Shown in pieces: positions 17,734 through 26,616 of a stretch of 64,000 nucleotides of DNA. The position numbers and the translations under genes are program-made. The stretch spans positions 1 to 64,000 of the forward strand of contig DASSNU010000015.1 of the NCBI GenBank assembly GCA_035701265.1. Reading direction: 5' to 3'. Numbering within the stretch: the first letter of the stretch is position 1; each line of letters starts with the position of its first letter. Below the pieces are notes generated by a model. The model was not told the DNA's origin. It ran no database searches and saw nothing but the letters and a program-made list of their open reading frames with translations. The DNA is from DASSNU01 sp035701265. GTDB lineage: Bacteria > Gemmatimonadota > Gemmatimonadetes > Gemmatimonadales > Gemmatimonadaceae.

Positions 17734-18695
17734 TGACCCTTCAGTCGAAACGCCGTACGGAAGACGGTGGATACCGATGGGGCAGCGCCGGGCGCGCCAA
17801 GGAATCTATGACGCCGGGCGAGTCCATCCACCACCGCCAAAGTCCCATACGCCAGTGCTTTCCATGCTGCACGCGGCCGGATCGGAATAGAGAGCAGCGG
17901 TTTGGCAATTCCGCGAAGGGCTCCCTGGAGTACCGCGATCCGGGATGAACCGAAGCGCGTCTGCAGGGAAATCAAGTTGCGGAGCCCGTAGTAACGCCTC
18001 AGCGTCGGCAGGGATTCGACCAGTAGGCGGGGGTGCTGGTGAAGACGAACGGACTTCTCAGGTCCCAACACACGATCATCTTCCAGGGACAAGAGAGTCC
18101 ACCCTTGCGCCCTCAAGTGCATGCCGAGACCAAGCTCCTCGAACCCCCAAAACATGGTCTGCACCCAATCCGGTAGGTCCAGCAGAGCTGCGAGACGATA
18201 GACGGGGCAGTATCCACCATGGAGCGAGCTGACCTCTACCACGGCCTCTGTTGGTAGCTTCTCTGGGCGCTTCGTCAGCATTCTCCTCGTGTCAAAGACC
18301 GACCCACGATGGCCAACCCCTGCAATCCGCCGCCCGCCCAGTTTTGCCTCGGCGTCCAACAATGCCCGCACAGCGCGCTCGACGCACTGTCTATCCCGGA
18401 ACGGGTCGTCGTCGTCCAATAGAACGACAAGCTGATTCTGAATATCGGATGTCGTCGCGAGGTATTCCGCGGCCAGGGGGATCGCGCCAGCGGGTCCAAG
18501 ATTCTTCTGGGTCCTGATCACGTGGATTCTGCTTGCAAGCGGCAGCGCAGTTGGATCGAATGGATCAGTTCCGACATCCACCACGACAAACGTGTTTGGC
18601 GTCAGAGTTTGGTCGACGCAACTCTGTACAACCTCGCACGCGAGATGCGGGCGATTGTGCGTTACCAACACGCCGGTGAGGATGAGCTGTTGCAC
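17730..18695 (-). CDS. GT2 family glycosyltransferase
   Basis: A 321-residue GT-A transferase, first gene of the minus-strand glycan operon. LTGVLVTHNRPHLACEVVQS is the first Rossmann strand and helix, VVLLDDDDPF the metal-binding acidic motif, and FWGFEELGLGMHLRAQG the acceptor-loop region with the catalytic acidic pair. The layout resembles rhamnosyl- and galactofuranosyl-transferases. The GTG start was picked because GAGGA lies just before it and the protein then begins MQQLILTGVLVTHN; a GTG 14 codons upstream is also open. It overlaps the sulfotransferase by four bases. Confidence 0.88.
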   Translation of the reverse strand: MQQLILTGVLVTHNRPHLACEVVQSCVDQTLTPNTFVVVDVGTDPFDPTALPLASRIHVIRTQKNLGPAGAIPLAAEYLATTSDIQNQLVVLLDDDDPFRDRQCVERAVRALLDAEAKLGGRRIAGVGHRGSVFDTRRMLTKRPEKLPTEAVVEVSSLHGGYCPVYRLAALLDLPDWVQTMFWGFEELGLGMHLRAQGWTLLSLEDDRVLGPEKSVRLHQHPRLLVESLPTLRRYYGLRNLISLQTRFGSSRIAVLQGALRGIAKPLLSIPIRPRAAWKALAYGTLAVVDGLARRHRFLGAPGAAPSVSTVFRTAFRLKGH

Positions 18696-19020
18696 GTTCC
18701 TCGCTGCGATGGCACCCGTTCCGTTGCTCTGGAGCACCCGTTATTGCTGATTACGCAACCGCTGCACGCAGCACCGCCTGTGGCGTCATGTCCTCGGGCA
18801 TCCGTAGATTGCCCAGCCATACGGGTGCCTGCGTAAGTACCATCGCACATTGGGACGGTGCAAACGTTTTCGGAAGCCGCACCGAACATGAGCCGCAGCA
18901 CCGGCTGGTGGGATATTCCGCAACTGGTGCAAAGTTGACGTTCCGGAGGGCGGAGGCCCACCGACACTTCGACCAGCAGCCTTTTTCTGCGCCATCTTAG
19001 AGACGACTCAAGGAGTGAGC
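18696..19020. other. Divergent intergenic region
   Basis: 325 bases between the first gene of the long minus-strand operon and the plus-strand sulfotransferase-like gene, so the operon promoter should be here. A TTGACG at 18935-18940 on the plus strand has no matching -10. Nothing else could be recognised. Confidence 0.3.
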
Positions 19021-19725
19021 ATGCGTTTCGTCGTTACCGGCACCGGGCGATCTGGTACGGGATACGCCGCGAAGCTTTTCAACGCAGCCGGACTCAGGTG
19101 CGGCCACGAAGATGTCTTTACAGACAAACCTGGCCTATGGGATTCGGCGGCCCCGCGCCAAGGGCTCGTCGCACGGGCAAAGGAGCCACTTGGGCGTGCC
19201 AAGGAGGAGCTGCGCCGACGGCGCACGCACTTCGAAGGAGATGCGTCTTGGATGGCCGTGCCGCGTCTGGCAAGATTCAAGGGCGTGTCCTTCCTGCAGC
19301 TCCGCCATCCTATCCCCGTCATTAGGAGCTTTATGGGGACGAAGTTCTTCTCGAATCCACTTGAACATCGCGCGCAACGCCGATTTGCGAGTGCACATTT
19401 TGAAATTACCGGCGACGATATTCGCGACGCCATGCGGTGGTGGACCTTCTGGAACGGCCTCGCAGCTGCTCATGCCACCATGGTTTATCGCCTCGAAGAT
19501 ATGGGCGAGCCGCTGTTCACTGAAATCTTGCGTAAGCTGGGCGTCGAGACGCCGGCCGACCGCGCGCGCGTTGCGCTAAGTACGGTCGCCGGCGGCGTGA
19601 ACTCCTCACGAGAGCGAGGGATTACTCCAGGTGCGATCACGTTCGAAGATCTACCAGATGGTGAAGACAAGGCTGAGCTATTCCGAGCGGCCGTCGCGTG
19701 GGGATACGACCCGGAGGACAGCTAG
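19021..19725 (+). CDS. Small sulfotransferase-like P-loop protein
   Basis: A 234-residue protein with the sulfotransferase nucleotide loop FVVTGTGRSGTGYAAKLFNA at its N-terminus. FLQLRHPIPVIRSFMG is the 3'-phosphate motif, with Arg and a downstream Ser in the expected places, and MVYRLEDMGEP comes later. It is shorter than the other sulfotransferase and differs in that the loop reads GRSGTG. The ATG start has AAGGAG at five bases; a GTG two codons earlier would sit inside that ribosome site. It is the only plus-strand gene inside the first glycan region. It may sulfate the same glycan as its neighbour across the intergenic region. Confidence 0.8.
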   Translation: MRFVVTGTGRSGTGYAAKLFNAAGLRCGHEDVFTDKPGLWDSAAPRQGLVARAKEPLGRAKEELRRRRTHFEGDASWMAVPRLARFKGVSFLQLRHPIPVIRSFMGTKFFSNPLEHRAQRRFASAHFEITGDDIRDAMRWWTFWNGLAAAHATMVYRLEDMGEPLFTEILRKLGVETPADRARVALSTVAGGVNSSRERGITPGAITFEDLPDGEDKAELFRAAVAWGYDPEDS

Positions 19726-19867
19726 GTTCTGCGCGTGGTGGCCGGAACTTCAACAGATGTCGCGGCGGTAGCCTGTAGTTGGTGGCCAACGCGGTGGGCC
19801 GCTTGAGCACGCGGTTCTGAGGCGGCCAAGTCCCGAGCGCTTCCAGACCACCGGCGTTGCGGCACGT

Positions 19868-21688
19868 CTACGCCGCCCCTCCTGCCATTGCACGGAATAC
19901 CGAGCTCGAGCCTATCAATTCGTCGTACGTTCCCGACTGCACGATGCGTCCCTTGTCCAGCATATAGATCGCGTCGCAGTCCCGGACGGAACTGAGCCGG
20001 TGCGCGATCATGACGAGCGTCTTGGCACGTGCGATGTTGTGAATCGCCTCCATGACAGCAGCCTCGGTGATCCCGTCCAGCGCACTCGTTGCCTCATCGA
20101 AGATGATGAGCTCCGGATCGTTGTAGAGTGCACGGGCGATTCCGATGCGCTGCCGCTGTCCACCACTCAAGCGGACGCCCCGCTCCCCCACCACCGTATG
20201 ATACCCGTCGGCAAGCGAGCCGACCGCCTCATGCAGGTTGGCGATCTTCGCGGCACGCTCCACAGCGGCCATGTCGATTTCATCGTCCGGCATTCCGAAC
20301 GCGATGTTTCTCGCGAGCGTGTCGTCACACAAAAAAATGTGTTGCGGGACGTAGCCGACGAGCCGTTTCCATCCCGGAAGCATCGCGGCGTTCACGGGCG
20401 CCCCATCCACCAGGACCTGCCCCTCCTGTGGCACAAGCAACCCGAGGAGGACATCCACGAGCGTGGTTTTGCCAGACCCGGTCGCGCCGACGAGCGCAAT
20501 CTGGCCGTTCTTCGGCACCACAAGGTCAATACCTTCGAGTGCGGGCGTGCTGCATTCGGGATACCGAAAGGTCACCTTGCGCAGCTCGATCGCTCGCGTG
20601 AACGCGAGCGCTGACGCTCCCTTCTGCGGTAATGCGATTCTCTCCGGCACAGAGGCGACCGGTGGGTGCCGGTTCGGCTCCAGCAGGTCAGCGTGCAACA
20701 CATGCAACGCCGCTCGATTGAAGCGCAACGACGTCACGCCGAGGAACACCTGCTGCAGCGCAGGCATCATCCTGTATCCAGCGAACGCGAAGAGGCTCAC
20801 GATCGGCAGTATGTGCGTCACGTTCCGCCCAGCCATCAGGGACAGCAGGATAATGACCAGCGCGCCCCCGAACGCCACGGGCTCCATAACGTAGCGAGGA
20901 ACCGCCGACACAATCTGATTGTTCGCCATGTGCCGGGAGAACAGCGCTGATGGTCCGGTGAACCGCCGGAGGAAATGATCCTCGCGCCCCGTCACTTTGA
21001 GTTCTTTGATGCCACCGAATGCTTCCGCGGCCGTCTTGAACCGGAGTGTGTTTGCGTGCAGGCGCTCGCGGCCAATGCGCCCCTGACGCCGACGTACCCC
21101 GAGATAGATCACACCGTACGCGCCGCCGAACCCGAGACCGATGGTAACCGCCAATCGCACATCCACGACAACAAGCAATGCGATAAGAGCGGTCACCATT
21201 ACTGCTCTTGCCAACGCATTCAACACCGGGATCAGAATGCCGGTGATAACGGAGTTTACCTCACCCAGAATGTTCTTCGAGAGATCCGACGTGTTGCAGT
21301 TGAGGAAGTAGACGTATGGCTGCGACAAGTACTTGCGGAGTAGGCGTACGGAGAGCGAATGGTTCTTGTTCCAGACCAAGCGAAGCGTCAGCCACGTCGT
21401 GAGCGCTGACAGTACGTTGTTCACCAGAATGAGGATGAGGACGCCGAAGCCAACCGCGATCACGAAATGCTGCATGTTCGTGAAATGGAACATGGCATAG
21501 ACGCGACTGAGCACGCGATGACGTGTCACGACGGTCGGGTCCGCGACCAGCGCCATGAACGGCATGATCGACGCCACCCCGGCCATCTGAGCGAGCGCGG
21601 TGACGACGATGACGCACAAGAGCGCCAATAACCCAAGGCGCTCTCGACCCTCGAAAAGGTCCAGGATCTTGCGGAGGTCGGCTAGCAT
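19868..21688 (-). CDS. ABC-type lipid-linked glycan flippase (PglK/MsbA-like)
   Basis: A 606-residue half-transporter with fused membrane and ATPase domains. About six helices fill residues 15-320; the nucleotide-binding domain (350-600) shows Walker A VGATGSGKTTLVDVLLG, signature LSGGQRQRIGIARALY, Walker B LIIFDEATSALD and H-loop MIAHRLSS. Sequence style and context, with bacillosamine-type enzymes nearby and no Wzx, fit PglK, which flips undecaprenyl-diphosphate-linked oligosaccharide. MsbA-like lipid export is the alternative. The ATG giving MLADLRKILDLFEGRERLG was chosen to match PglK starts; an ATG 12 codons upstream is possible. It converges with the sulfotransferase-like gene. Confidence 0.87.
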   Translation of the reverse strand: MLADLRKILDLFEGRERLGLLALLCVIVVTALAQMAGVASIMPFMALVADPTVVTRHRVLSRVYAMFHFTNMQHFVIAVGFGVLILILVNNVLSALTTWLTLRLVWNKNHSLSVRLLRKYLSQPYVYFLNCNTSDLSKNILGEVNSVITGILIPVLNALARAVMVTALIALLVVVDVRLAVTIGLGFGGAYGVIYLGVRRRQGRIGRERLHANTLRFKTAAEAFGGIKELKVTGREDHFLRRFTGPSALFSRHMANNQIVSAVPRYVMEPVAFGGALVIILLSLMAGRNVTHILPIVSLFAFAGYRMMPALQQVFLGVTSLRFNRAALHVLHADLLEPNRHPPVASVPERIALPQKGASALAFTRAIELRKVTFRYPECSTPALEGIDLVVPKNGQIALVGATGSGKTTLVDVLLGLLVPQEGQVLVDGAPVNAAMLPGWKRLVGYVPQHIFLCDDTLARNIAFGMPDDEIDMAAVERAAKIANLHEAVGSLADGYHTVVGERGVRLSGGQRQRIGIARALYNDPELIIFDEATSALDGITEAAVMEAIHNIARAKTLVMIAHRLSSVRDCDAIYMLDKGRIVQSGTYDELIGSSSVFRAMAGGAA

Positions 21689-22045
21689 GCCGGCCCCGGA
21701 TTTGGTCGTCGCATGCCGGACCATCCCAGCGGCCGCGGAACAGCGACTGCGATCGCGGAACGGTACGTGTGAGCTCGCATGGGTGGCGGCGGTGCTGGAT
21801 GCTCCGTACGCGCGGACGTGGAATGGGCTCTGAGAGGGGACGGCTCGCCGCAGAGAGGCCCCGCATCAAGCGGATGTCCACGATGGACGGGGAGACGCAC
21901 TGTGGAGCAGACTGGCCCACGCATTTTGCTCTTGAATCCGAGATGTGACCGAGTGGCAGCGCGACACAGATGTGGCGGCGGGAGTGTCGGCGCACCGCGC
22001 CGCATGCTCAGCAACGATCTGGCCGCACGTGCGAACCTGTTCCCG
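21689..22045. other. Intergenic region without recognisable gene
   Basis: 357 bases between the flippase start and the stop of the upstream epimerase gene. Only shadow frames are open. It may hold the flippase promoter, but no hexamers or hairpins could be supported. Confidence 0.3.
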
Positions 22046-23101
22046 TCATGCCATCGTCCGAGCTTCGAGCGTGATTTCCCCTAGCTTTGTAATATACCAC
22101 CCGATCGACTCGCGCATGCCGTCGGCAAAGCGGTGGGTGGGCTCGTAGCCGAGCTTCGCCCGGATCCGCCCGATGTCCGCCTGCGAGTGCCGCACGTCCC
22201 CAGGACGCTCGGCTTCATAGAGCGGCGTGGGGTGCGCGATGCACACGCCCTCGTCGCGCAGCGCCTGCACCAGCACGGAGAAAAGCGTGTTGAGCGTGGT
22301 GCGCTCGCCGCACGCCACGTTGTACACGGTGTCCGTGGCGTCGCTGGTCGCGGTGCCGGCCAGGATGTTGGACTGGATGACGTTGTCGATGTAGCAGAAG
22401 TCGCGGCTGGTCTCGCCGTCGCCGAAGATCGTGCAGGAGCGGCCGGTGAGGAGCCGCCCGATCCACGCGGGGATCACCGCGGCGTAGGCGCCCTCCGGGT
22501 CCTGCCGCCGGCCGAAGACGTTGAAGTAGCGGAGCCCGATGCACTCCAGGCCATAGGTCCGCTGGAAGACGCCGGCGTAGAGCTCGTTCACCACCTTGGT
22601 GACCGCGTACGGCGAGAGCGGGCGGCCGATCTCGTCCTCCACCTTGGGGAGCCCGGGATGGTCGCCGTACGCGGCGCTCGATGCGGCGTACACGAAGCGG
22701 CGCACGTGCATGTCGCGCGCGGCGACGAGCATGTTGAGGAAGCCGCCCACGTTCGACCGGTCGGTCGCGATGGGATCCTCGATGGAGCGCGGCACCGAGC
22801 CGAGCGCGGCCTGGTGCAGCACCACATCCACGCCCTCGCAGGCGCGACGGCAGGTGCTCAGGCTCCGGATGTCCCCTTCCATGAACTGGAAGCGCTCCGC
22901 CGCTTCGGGGCAGAGTCCGGAGAGGACGTCATCCAGGTTGTGCTGGTAGCCGGTGGAGAAGTTGTCCAGCCCCACCACCGTCTGGCCGAGCTGCAGGAGC
23001 TGCTCCACCAGGTTGGAGCCGATGAAGCCGGCCGCGCCGGTCACCAGCCAGCGGCGCGGCGACTCGCGCAGCTCTTCCAGAACGTGTTCGTATCGCGTCA
23101 C
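22046..23101 (-). CDS. wbpP: UDP-N-acetylglucosamine 4-epimerase, WbpP type
   Basis: A 351-residue extended short-chain dehydrogenase that interconverts UDP-GlcNAc and UDP-GalNAc (and the uronic forms), using bound NAD. WLVTGAAGFIGSNLVEQLLQ is the NAD loop, VLHQAALGSVPRSI and YAASSAAYGDHPGLPKVED are WbpP signatures, and SPYAVTKVVNELYA holds the catalytic Tyr-x3-Lys. LRYFNVFGRRQDPEGAYAAV also matches WbpP closely. The GTG start giving VTRYEHVLEELRESPRRWL was chosen because it aligns with WbpP (MSRYEEL) and has GGAG upstream; an ATG 14 codons earlier is possible. It supplies GalNAc-type donors for the glycan genes on either side. Confidence 0.93.
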   Translation of the reverse strand: MTRYEHVLEELRESPRRWLVTGAAGFIGSNLVEQLLQLGQTVVGLDNFSTGYQHNLDDVLSGLCPEAAERFQFMEGDIRSLSTCRRACEGVDVVLHQAALGSVPRSIEDPIATDRSNVGGFLNMLVAARDMHVRRFVYAASSAAYGDHPGLPKVEDEIGRPLSPYAVTKVVNELYAGVFQRTYGLECIGLRYFNVFGRRQDPEGAYAAVIPAWIGRLLTGRSCTIFGDGETSRDFCYIDNVIQSNILAGTATSDATDTVYNVACGERTTLNTLFSVLVQALRDEGVCIAHPTPLYEAERPGDVRHSQADIGRIRAKLGYEPTHRFADGMRESIGWYITKLGEITLEARTMA

Positions 23102-23270
23102 GCGCTCAGCTCCGTCGTCTCCCGAGTCGTCTCCGGGCTCCATGCGGGCACGGGAAGGCAATCCACGTGCTTGTTGGAAGACGAGCGGGAAGGCATCCGC
23201 GCAATCTGAGCGGGTGCGGGGGTGGATGGAAGCGGGGGGCGTGCTCGGCAGACAAGCCTCTCTCCCCACG

Positions 23271-24104
23271 CTACCCCTTTGCAAGCTCGCTGAGCAATTC
23301 GTCCGCCAGAACGACGAACGATGCGGCCAGCGTGTCGCCATTCTCGAGCGGAGCCGCGGCACGCACGGCCATCCGAACGCCCTGCGCAGAGCGTGACCCG
23401 AACAACTGTGGAATCTGACGCAGGGCGCTCGCCGTCACCCCAAGCGAGACGTCGTCCAGCTCAAGGAGATGAAATCGTCGGACGAGCTCCGCAGTCGGAA
23501 TGGCGCGCAGGAGCCGGTAGACGTCCAGGGAATCCTTGTCCCGCAGCCGCTCACCCGTGTCGGTCCGGTCCAGTATCTTGTGGATCTTCGCAACAATGAG
23601 CGCAGCAGGTCCGGCCACAGCGACGTCGAACCGGCGCTGGTCGCCGGATTCCAGTCCCGCGATCGCTTTGAAATCCTTGTCGACCACTGCGGCTTCCAAC
23701 CCCTCGGCCTTGCGGGCAGCACGCCGTGCATGGGGTGGAATTCTCGCGCTGCGCCGTCCACCTCCACCCAGCGATTCCGGCACAAGGAGATCTACCGCGA
23801 CCACGCGCGGTGCCCCGTCCACAACGATCGAACGCTCCCACTGTCCTACAGCAGCTCCCGGGCGAAAGCCTCGCTGCCCGAGCGCTTGCTCCAGAAGAGG
23901 CTCTCCACCCAGGTGCCGCGGGTCGATCGCAAGGTCACCGTCAGTCGTGAACGGCGCCACATTGAGGTCGGATTCCCCCGTGTGGAGATACACTGCCTGC
24001 GCACCCACGAGCACGATGGAGCCCAGGTGGGCGCTCAGGCACTCCAGCGCATCGAGCAGGACGCGCCGCGCTGCGACGTACAGCGGATCAGGAGCGCCAG
24101 GCAC
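23271..24104 (-). CDS. AbiEii-like nucleotidyltransferase, probable type IV toxin
   Basis: A 277-residue protein with a minimal nucleotidyltransferase signature: SIVLVGAQAVYLHTG is the substrate loop in place of the usual GG-x-A, and PFTTDGDLAIDP carries the paired metal-binding aspartates D55 and D57. VAKIHKILDRTDTGERLRDK resembles the AbiEii block KI.AL..R...KD..D. Toxins of this family inhibit growth, in studied cases by modifying tRNA. Its start overlaps by 17 bases the stop of the wHTH protein upstream, the usual AbiEi-AbiEii order. Toxin function is inferred from the pairing and the fold. Confidence 0.75.
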   Translation of the reverse strand: MPGAPDPLYVAARRVLLDALECLSAHLGSIVLVGAQAVYLHTGESDLNVAPFTTDGDLAIDPRHLGGEPLLEQALGQRGFRPGAAVGQWERSIVVDGAPRVVAVDLLVPESLGGGGRRSARIPPHARRAARKAEGLEAAVVDKDFKAIAGLESGDQRRFDVAVAGPAALIVAKIHKILDRTDTGERLRDKDSLDVYRLLRAIPTAELVRRFHLLELDDVSLGVTASALRQIPQLFGSRSAQGVRMAVRAAAPLENGDTLAASFVVLADELLSELAKG

Positions 24105-25152
24105 TTTCGTTCGATTGCATCCAGGTGAGGAGCGCCTCGCCCTCGGACGGCTCGCGTCCCGTTCCTGTCAACAGGTCTGCGGCACACTGCGATACGGCCA
24201 CGCACGTCAGCTCTGCTTCGCTCCTCGTGCGCTCCCAGATGACGCCGTCGAACGGCTCGAGGAGAAGCACGTTCGCTCCCACGTCCACACGCGTGAGACC
24301 CAGATCGGCGGCCGCCTGCTCGGGCTCCTCCACGTAACACGACAGCAGGCGCGCCGTTGCGGTGGCCGCTGCGCGTGGTACGGCGCGAGACCCCGTCAGC
24401 GCCCACAACGGCTTGTACACTCGCAGGCGCTCCACGAGTCGTTCGACGCCTCGCGGCTCGAGAACTGCCAGCGCGCGGTTGCTCCGCGTCACGGCGTAGT
24501 CCTGCGTCCAGCGTCGGATCAGCGCCCGCCAGTCCACCGAGCCGACCCCACCGCTCTCATTGCGCGTGATGACCGCTTCTCCTTCCAGCAGCGCCAGCAC
24601 TCGGGTGACGTAACCGGGGTTCACCATCGCTCGGCGCGCCAGCTCGCGCACGCCCACCGGCGGGATCCAGTCGCAGAGGGCGCGTACCACGCGCGCGGCG
24701 GATCCGCCCTTGAGCGAGCGCACCTGCCTTTCCTGCGGGGCCGGATCACGCTCAGCACCCTGTGACGTGATGAAAATCGCAGGGCGGTCGACCACGATGC
24801 TCGCATTCCCCGTCATGTCGAGGTAGGACACCCCTTCCGCCGCCAGAAGTTCTCGAGCACGAGGGCTGAGGTACCCCGCTACGAGCAGCACTGCCGAAGC
24901 GCCGCGACTGCGCGCACCCTCGTGCAGACGCGACGCGAGAGCCGCCGCTTCGACGGCGCGCACGCGTGGCTTGGCCTCGAGGATGATCCTCCCCACGGAG
25001 CCATCCGGGGCGGACACGCGAAGCATCGCGTCCGGCCGGTCGCGCGAGCGTCGGGATCGTGGCTCGCGGTCCGCCACGATGGTCCATCCCGTAGGAAGCT
25101 GCGTGCGCAGAAGCTCGATGGCACGCTGTACGAGTGTGTTGCCGCTATACAT
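24088..25152 (-). CDS. AbiEi-like antitoxin/transcription regulator with nuclease-like N-domain
   Basis: A 354-residue protein. The N-terminal part has a PD-(D/E)xK nuclease-like pattern, RPDAMLRV then IILEAKPRV, followed by VAGYLSPRARELLAAEGVSY and DMTGNASIVVDRP. A winged helix-turn-helix follows at about 155-215 (VRALCDWIPPVGVRELARRA, NPGYVTRVLALLEGE). The C-terminal half is the AbiEi-type domain. AbiEi proteins bind an upstream inverted repeat and repress their own operon, and counteract AbiEii. The downstream overlapping gene fits AbiEii. The start is uncertain: ATG codons 4 and 8 codons upstream lie inside the operator-like repeats, so the ATG just after them was chosen. No ribosome site is visible. 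Confidence 0.75.
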   Translation of the reverse strand: MYSGNTLVQRAIELLRTQLPTGWTIVADREPRSRRSRDRPDAMLRVSAPDGSVGRIILEAKPRVRAVEAAALASRLHEGARSRGASAVLLVAGYLSPRARELLAAEGVSYLDMTGNASIVVDRPAIFITSQGAERDPAPQERQVRSLKGGSAARVVRALCDWIPPVGVRELARRAMVNPGYVTRVLALLEGEAVITRNESGGVGSVDWRALIRRWTQDYAVTRSNRALAVLEPRGVERLVERLRVYKPLWALTGSRAVPRAAATATARLLSCYVEEPEQAAADLGLTRVDVGANVLLLEPFDGVIWERTRSEAELTCVAVSQCAADLLTGTGREPSEGEALLTWMQSNESAWRS

Positions 25153-25154
25153 AG

Positions 25155-25193
25155 TGTTGCGCATGGTGTGCAACATAGCATGTTTGCGCAACA
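25155..25193. promoter_or_regulatory. Operator-like repeat cluster in front of the AbiEi-like gene
   Basis: TGTTGCGCA (25155-25163) and TGCGCAACA (25185-25193) form a perfect 9-bp inverted repeat; a third, near-identical inverted copy TGTGCAACA lies between (25167-25175). On the minus strand TTGCTT and TATGTT are 17 bases apart across this cluster, a weak promoter match. The arrangement fits autorepression by the winged-helix antitoxin. Confidence 0.6.
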
Positions 25194-25303
25194 CAAGCAA
25201 CCGCGTCCCAGCCGTTCTCCCTCGCGAGACTTACTCCGCCGAGCGCGCTATGCGGACGGCGTATTGGACGTGTCGACCGGGAACCGCCCCCACCCCCGCC
25301 CCC

Positions 25304-26368
25304 CTACCCCTCCACCAGCGCGCGCGCGATCCGCTCCCCCGCGCGACCGTCCCACCCGTCCGGCCGCCGCGCGGTGCGGTCTCCGTGCTCCAACGCCGCG
25401 ATGGCCGGCGCGATCTTCGCCGGATCGGGGACGAGCTGGTTGGTCCCCTCGGTGATGGTGATGGGACGCTCGGTGTTCTCGCGCACCGTGATGCACGGGA
25501 TGCCGAGCGCGGTGGTCTCCTCCTGCAAACCCCCGGAATCCGTCACCACCACCGCGGCGCCCTCCACCAGGTCCACCATCTCGGGGTAGCTCACCGGATC
25601 GAGGAGCCGCACGGCGCCGAGGGAGATCCCGCTGTCGCGGAGCCGCTGCTGCGTGCGCGGATGCGCGGGGAACACCACCGGCCGTCGCTCGGCCACCTGG
25701 CGCAGCGCGGCGGCGATCGCGGCGAGCCGCGACGGCTCGTCCACGTTCGACGGGCGGTGCAGCGTGACGACCACCGCATTGGAGTCGAGCGCGAGCGATG
25801 CGCGAAAGCCGGTGGCGCGCGCGGTGGGGAGCACGTGGAAGAGCGAGTCGATCATCACGTTCCCCACAAAGACGATCTCCTGTTCCGATTCTCCTTCGCG
25901 GCGGAGCGTCTCGCTCGCATCGCGCGAAGGCGTGAGCAGGAGACTGGCCAGCCGGTCGGTGACGATCCGGTTGATCTCCTCGGGCATGCTCCAGTCGTTG
26001 CTGCGGAGCCCCGCCTCCACGTGCGCCACGCGGAGCCCGAGCTTCACCGCCACGATCGCCGCCGCCATGGTGGAGTTCACGTCCCCGTAGACCACCACCC
26101 AATCGGGACGCCGCTCGGCGAGCACCGGCTCGATGCGCTCCATGATGCGCGCGGTCTGCACCGCGTGCGACGCCGAGCCCACCTCCAGGTTGTGATCGGG
26201 CGCGGGGATGCCGAGATCGCGCAGGAATCCGCCCGACATCTCGTCGTCGTAGTGCTGCCCGGTGTGCACGATGATCTGCCGCGCGCCGAGCTCGCGCGCC
26301 GCGCGGTGCACGGGGGCGAGCTTGGGAAAGTTGGGGCGCGCGCCGACGACGTGAAGGAGTGTGGGCAT
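25304..26368 (-). CDS. wecB: UDP-N-acetylglucosamine 2-epimerase (non-hydrolysing)
   Basis: A 354-residue GT-B-fold epimerase converting UDP-GlcNAc to UDP-ManNAc. VVGARPNFPKLAPVHRA, VHTGQHYDDEMSG, VYGDVNSTMAAA, AHVEAGLRSNDWSMPEEINR and VVTDSGGLQEE are the standard signature blocks, including the catalytic Asp, Glu and His positions, and ITVRENTERPIT closes the active site. Length is normal. No ManNAc dehydrogenase (WecC) is in the window, so ManNAc may be used directly by one of the transferases. The gene stands alone, divergent from a HigBA-like pair. Confidence 0.95.
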   Translation of the reverse strand: MPTLLHVVGARPNFPKLAPVHRAARELGARQIIVHTGQHYDDEMSGGFLRDLGIPAPDHNLEVGSASHAVQTARIMERIEPVLAERRPDWVVVYGDVNSTMAAAIVAVKLGLRVAHVEAGLRSNDWSMPEEINRIVTDRLASLLLTPSRDASETLRREGESEQEIVFVGNVMIDSLFHVLPTARATGFRASLALDSNAVVVTLHRPSNVDEPSRLAAIAAALRQVAERRPVVFPAHPRTQQRLRDSGISLGAVRLLDPVSYPEMVDLVEGAAVVVTDSGGLQEETTALGIPCITVRENTERPITITEGTNQLVPDPAKIAPAIAALEHGDRTARRPDGWDGRAGERIARALVEG

Positions 26369-26593
26369 CGTGTGAGAGATAAGCTAACGGAGGGGAGATC
26401 TCGCTTCATCGAGACGCGGCGGGACGACGGGAGGCAACGGGGACGTGCGCGCTCCCCTCCCCCGCCAACGCGACATCGGTGCGAGGGAAGGATGCCGGCC
26501 TCCCCGATCCGATGCCATTCCCCGCCGTTGTAGCCGCCAGCCTGAGGTACGGTCACCGGCACCCGCGCCGTGGCCCACCCTCCCACATTGACG

Positions 26594-26616
26594 ACTATGG
26601 TACAGCGTACTATATT
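26594..26616 (+). promoter_or_regulatory. Imperfect palindrome over the higB start codon
   Basis: ACTATGGTAC and GTACTATATT pair at 8 of 10 positions around the centre AGC. It covers the ATG of the toxin gene, as expected for an operator bound by the HigA-type antitoxin. It parallels the perfect palindrome over the start of the second toxin gene at 28.15 kb. Confidence 0.4.
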
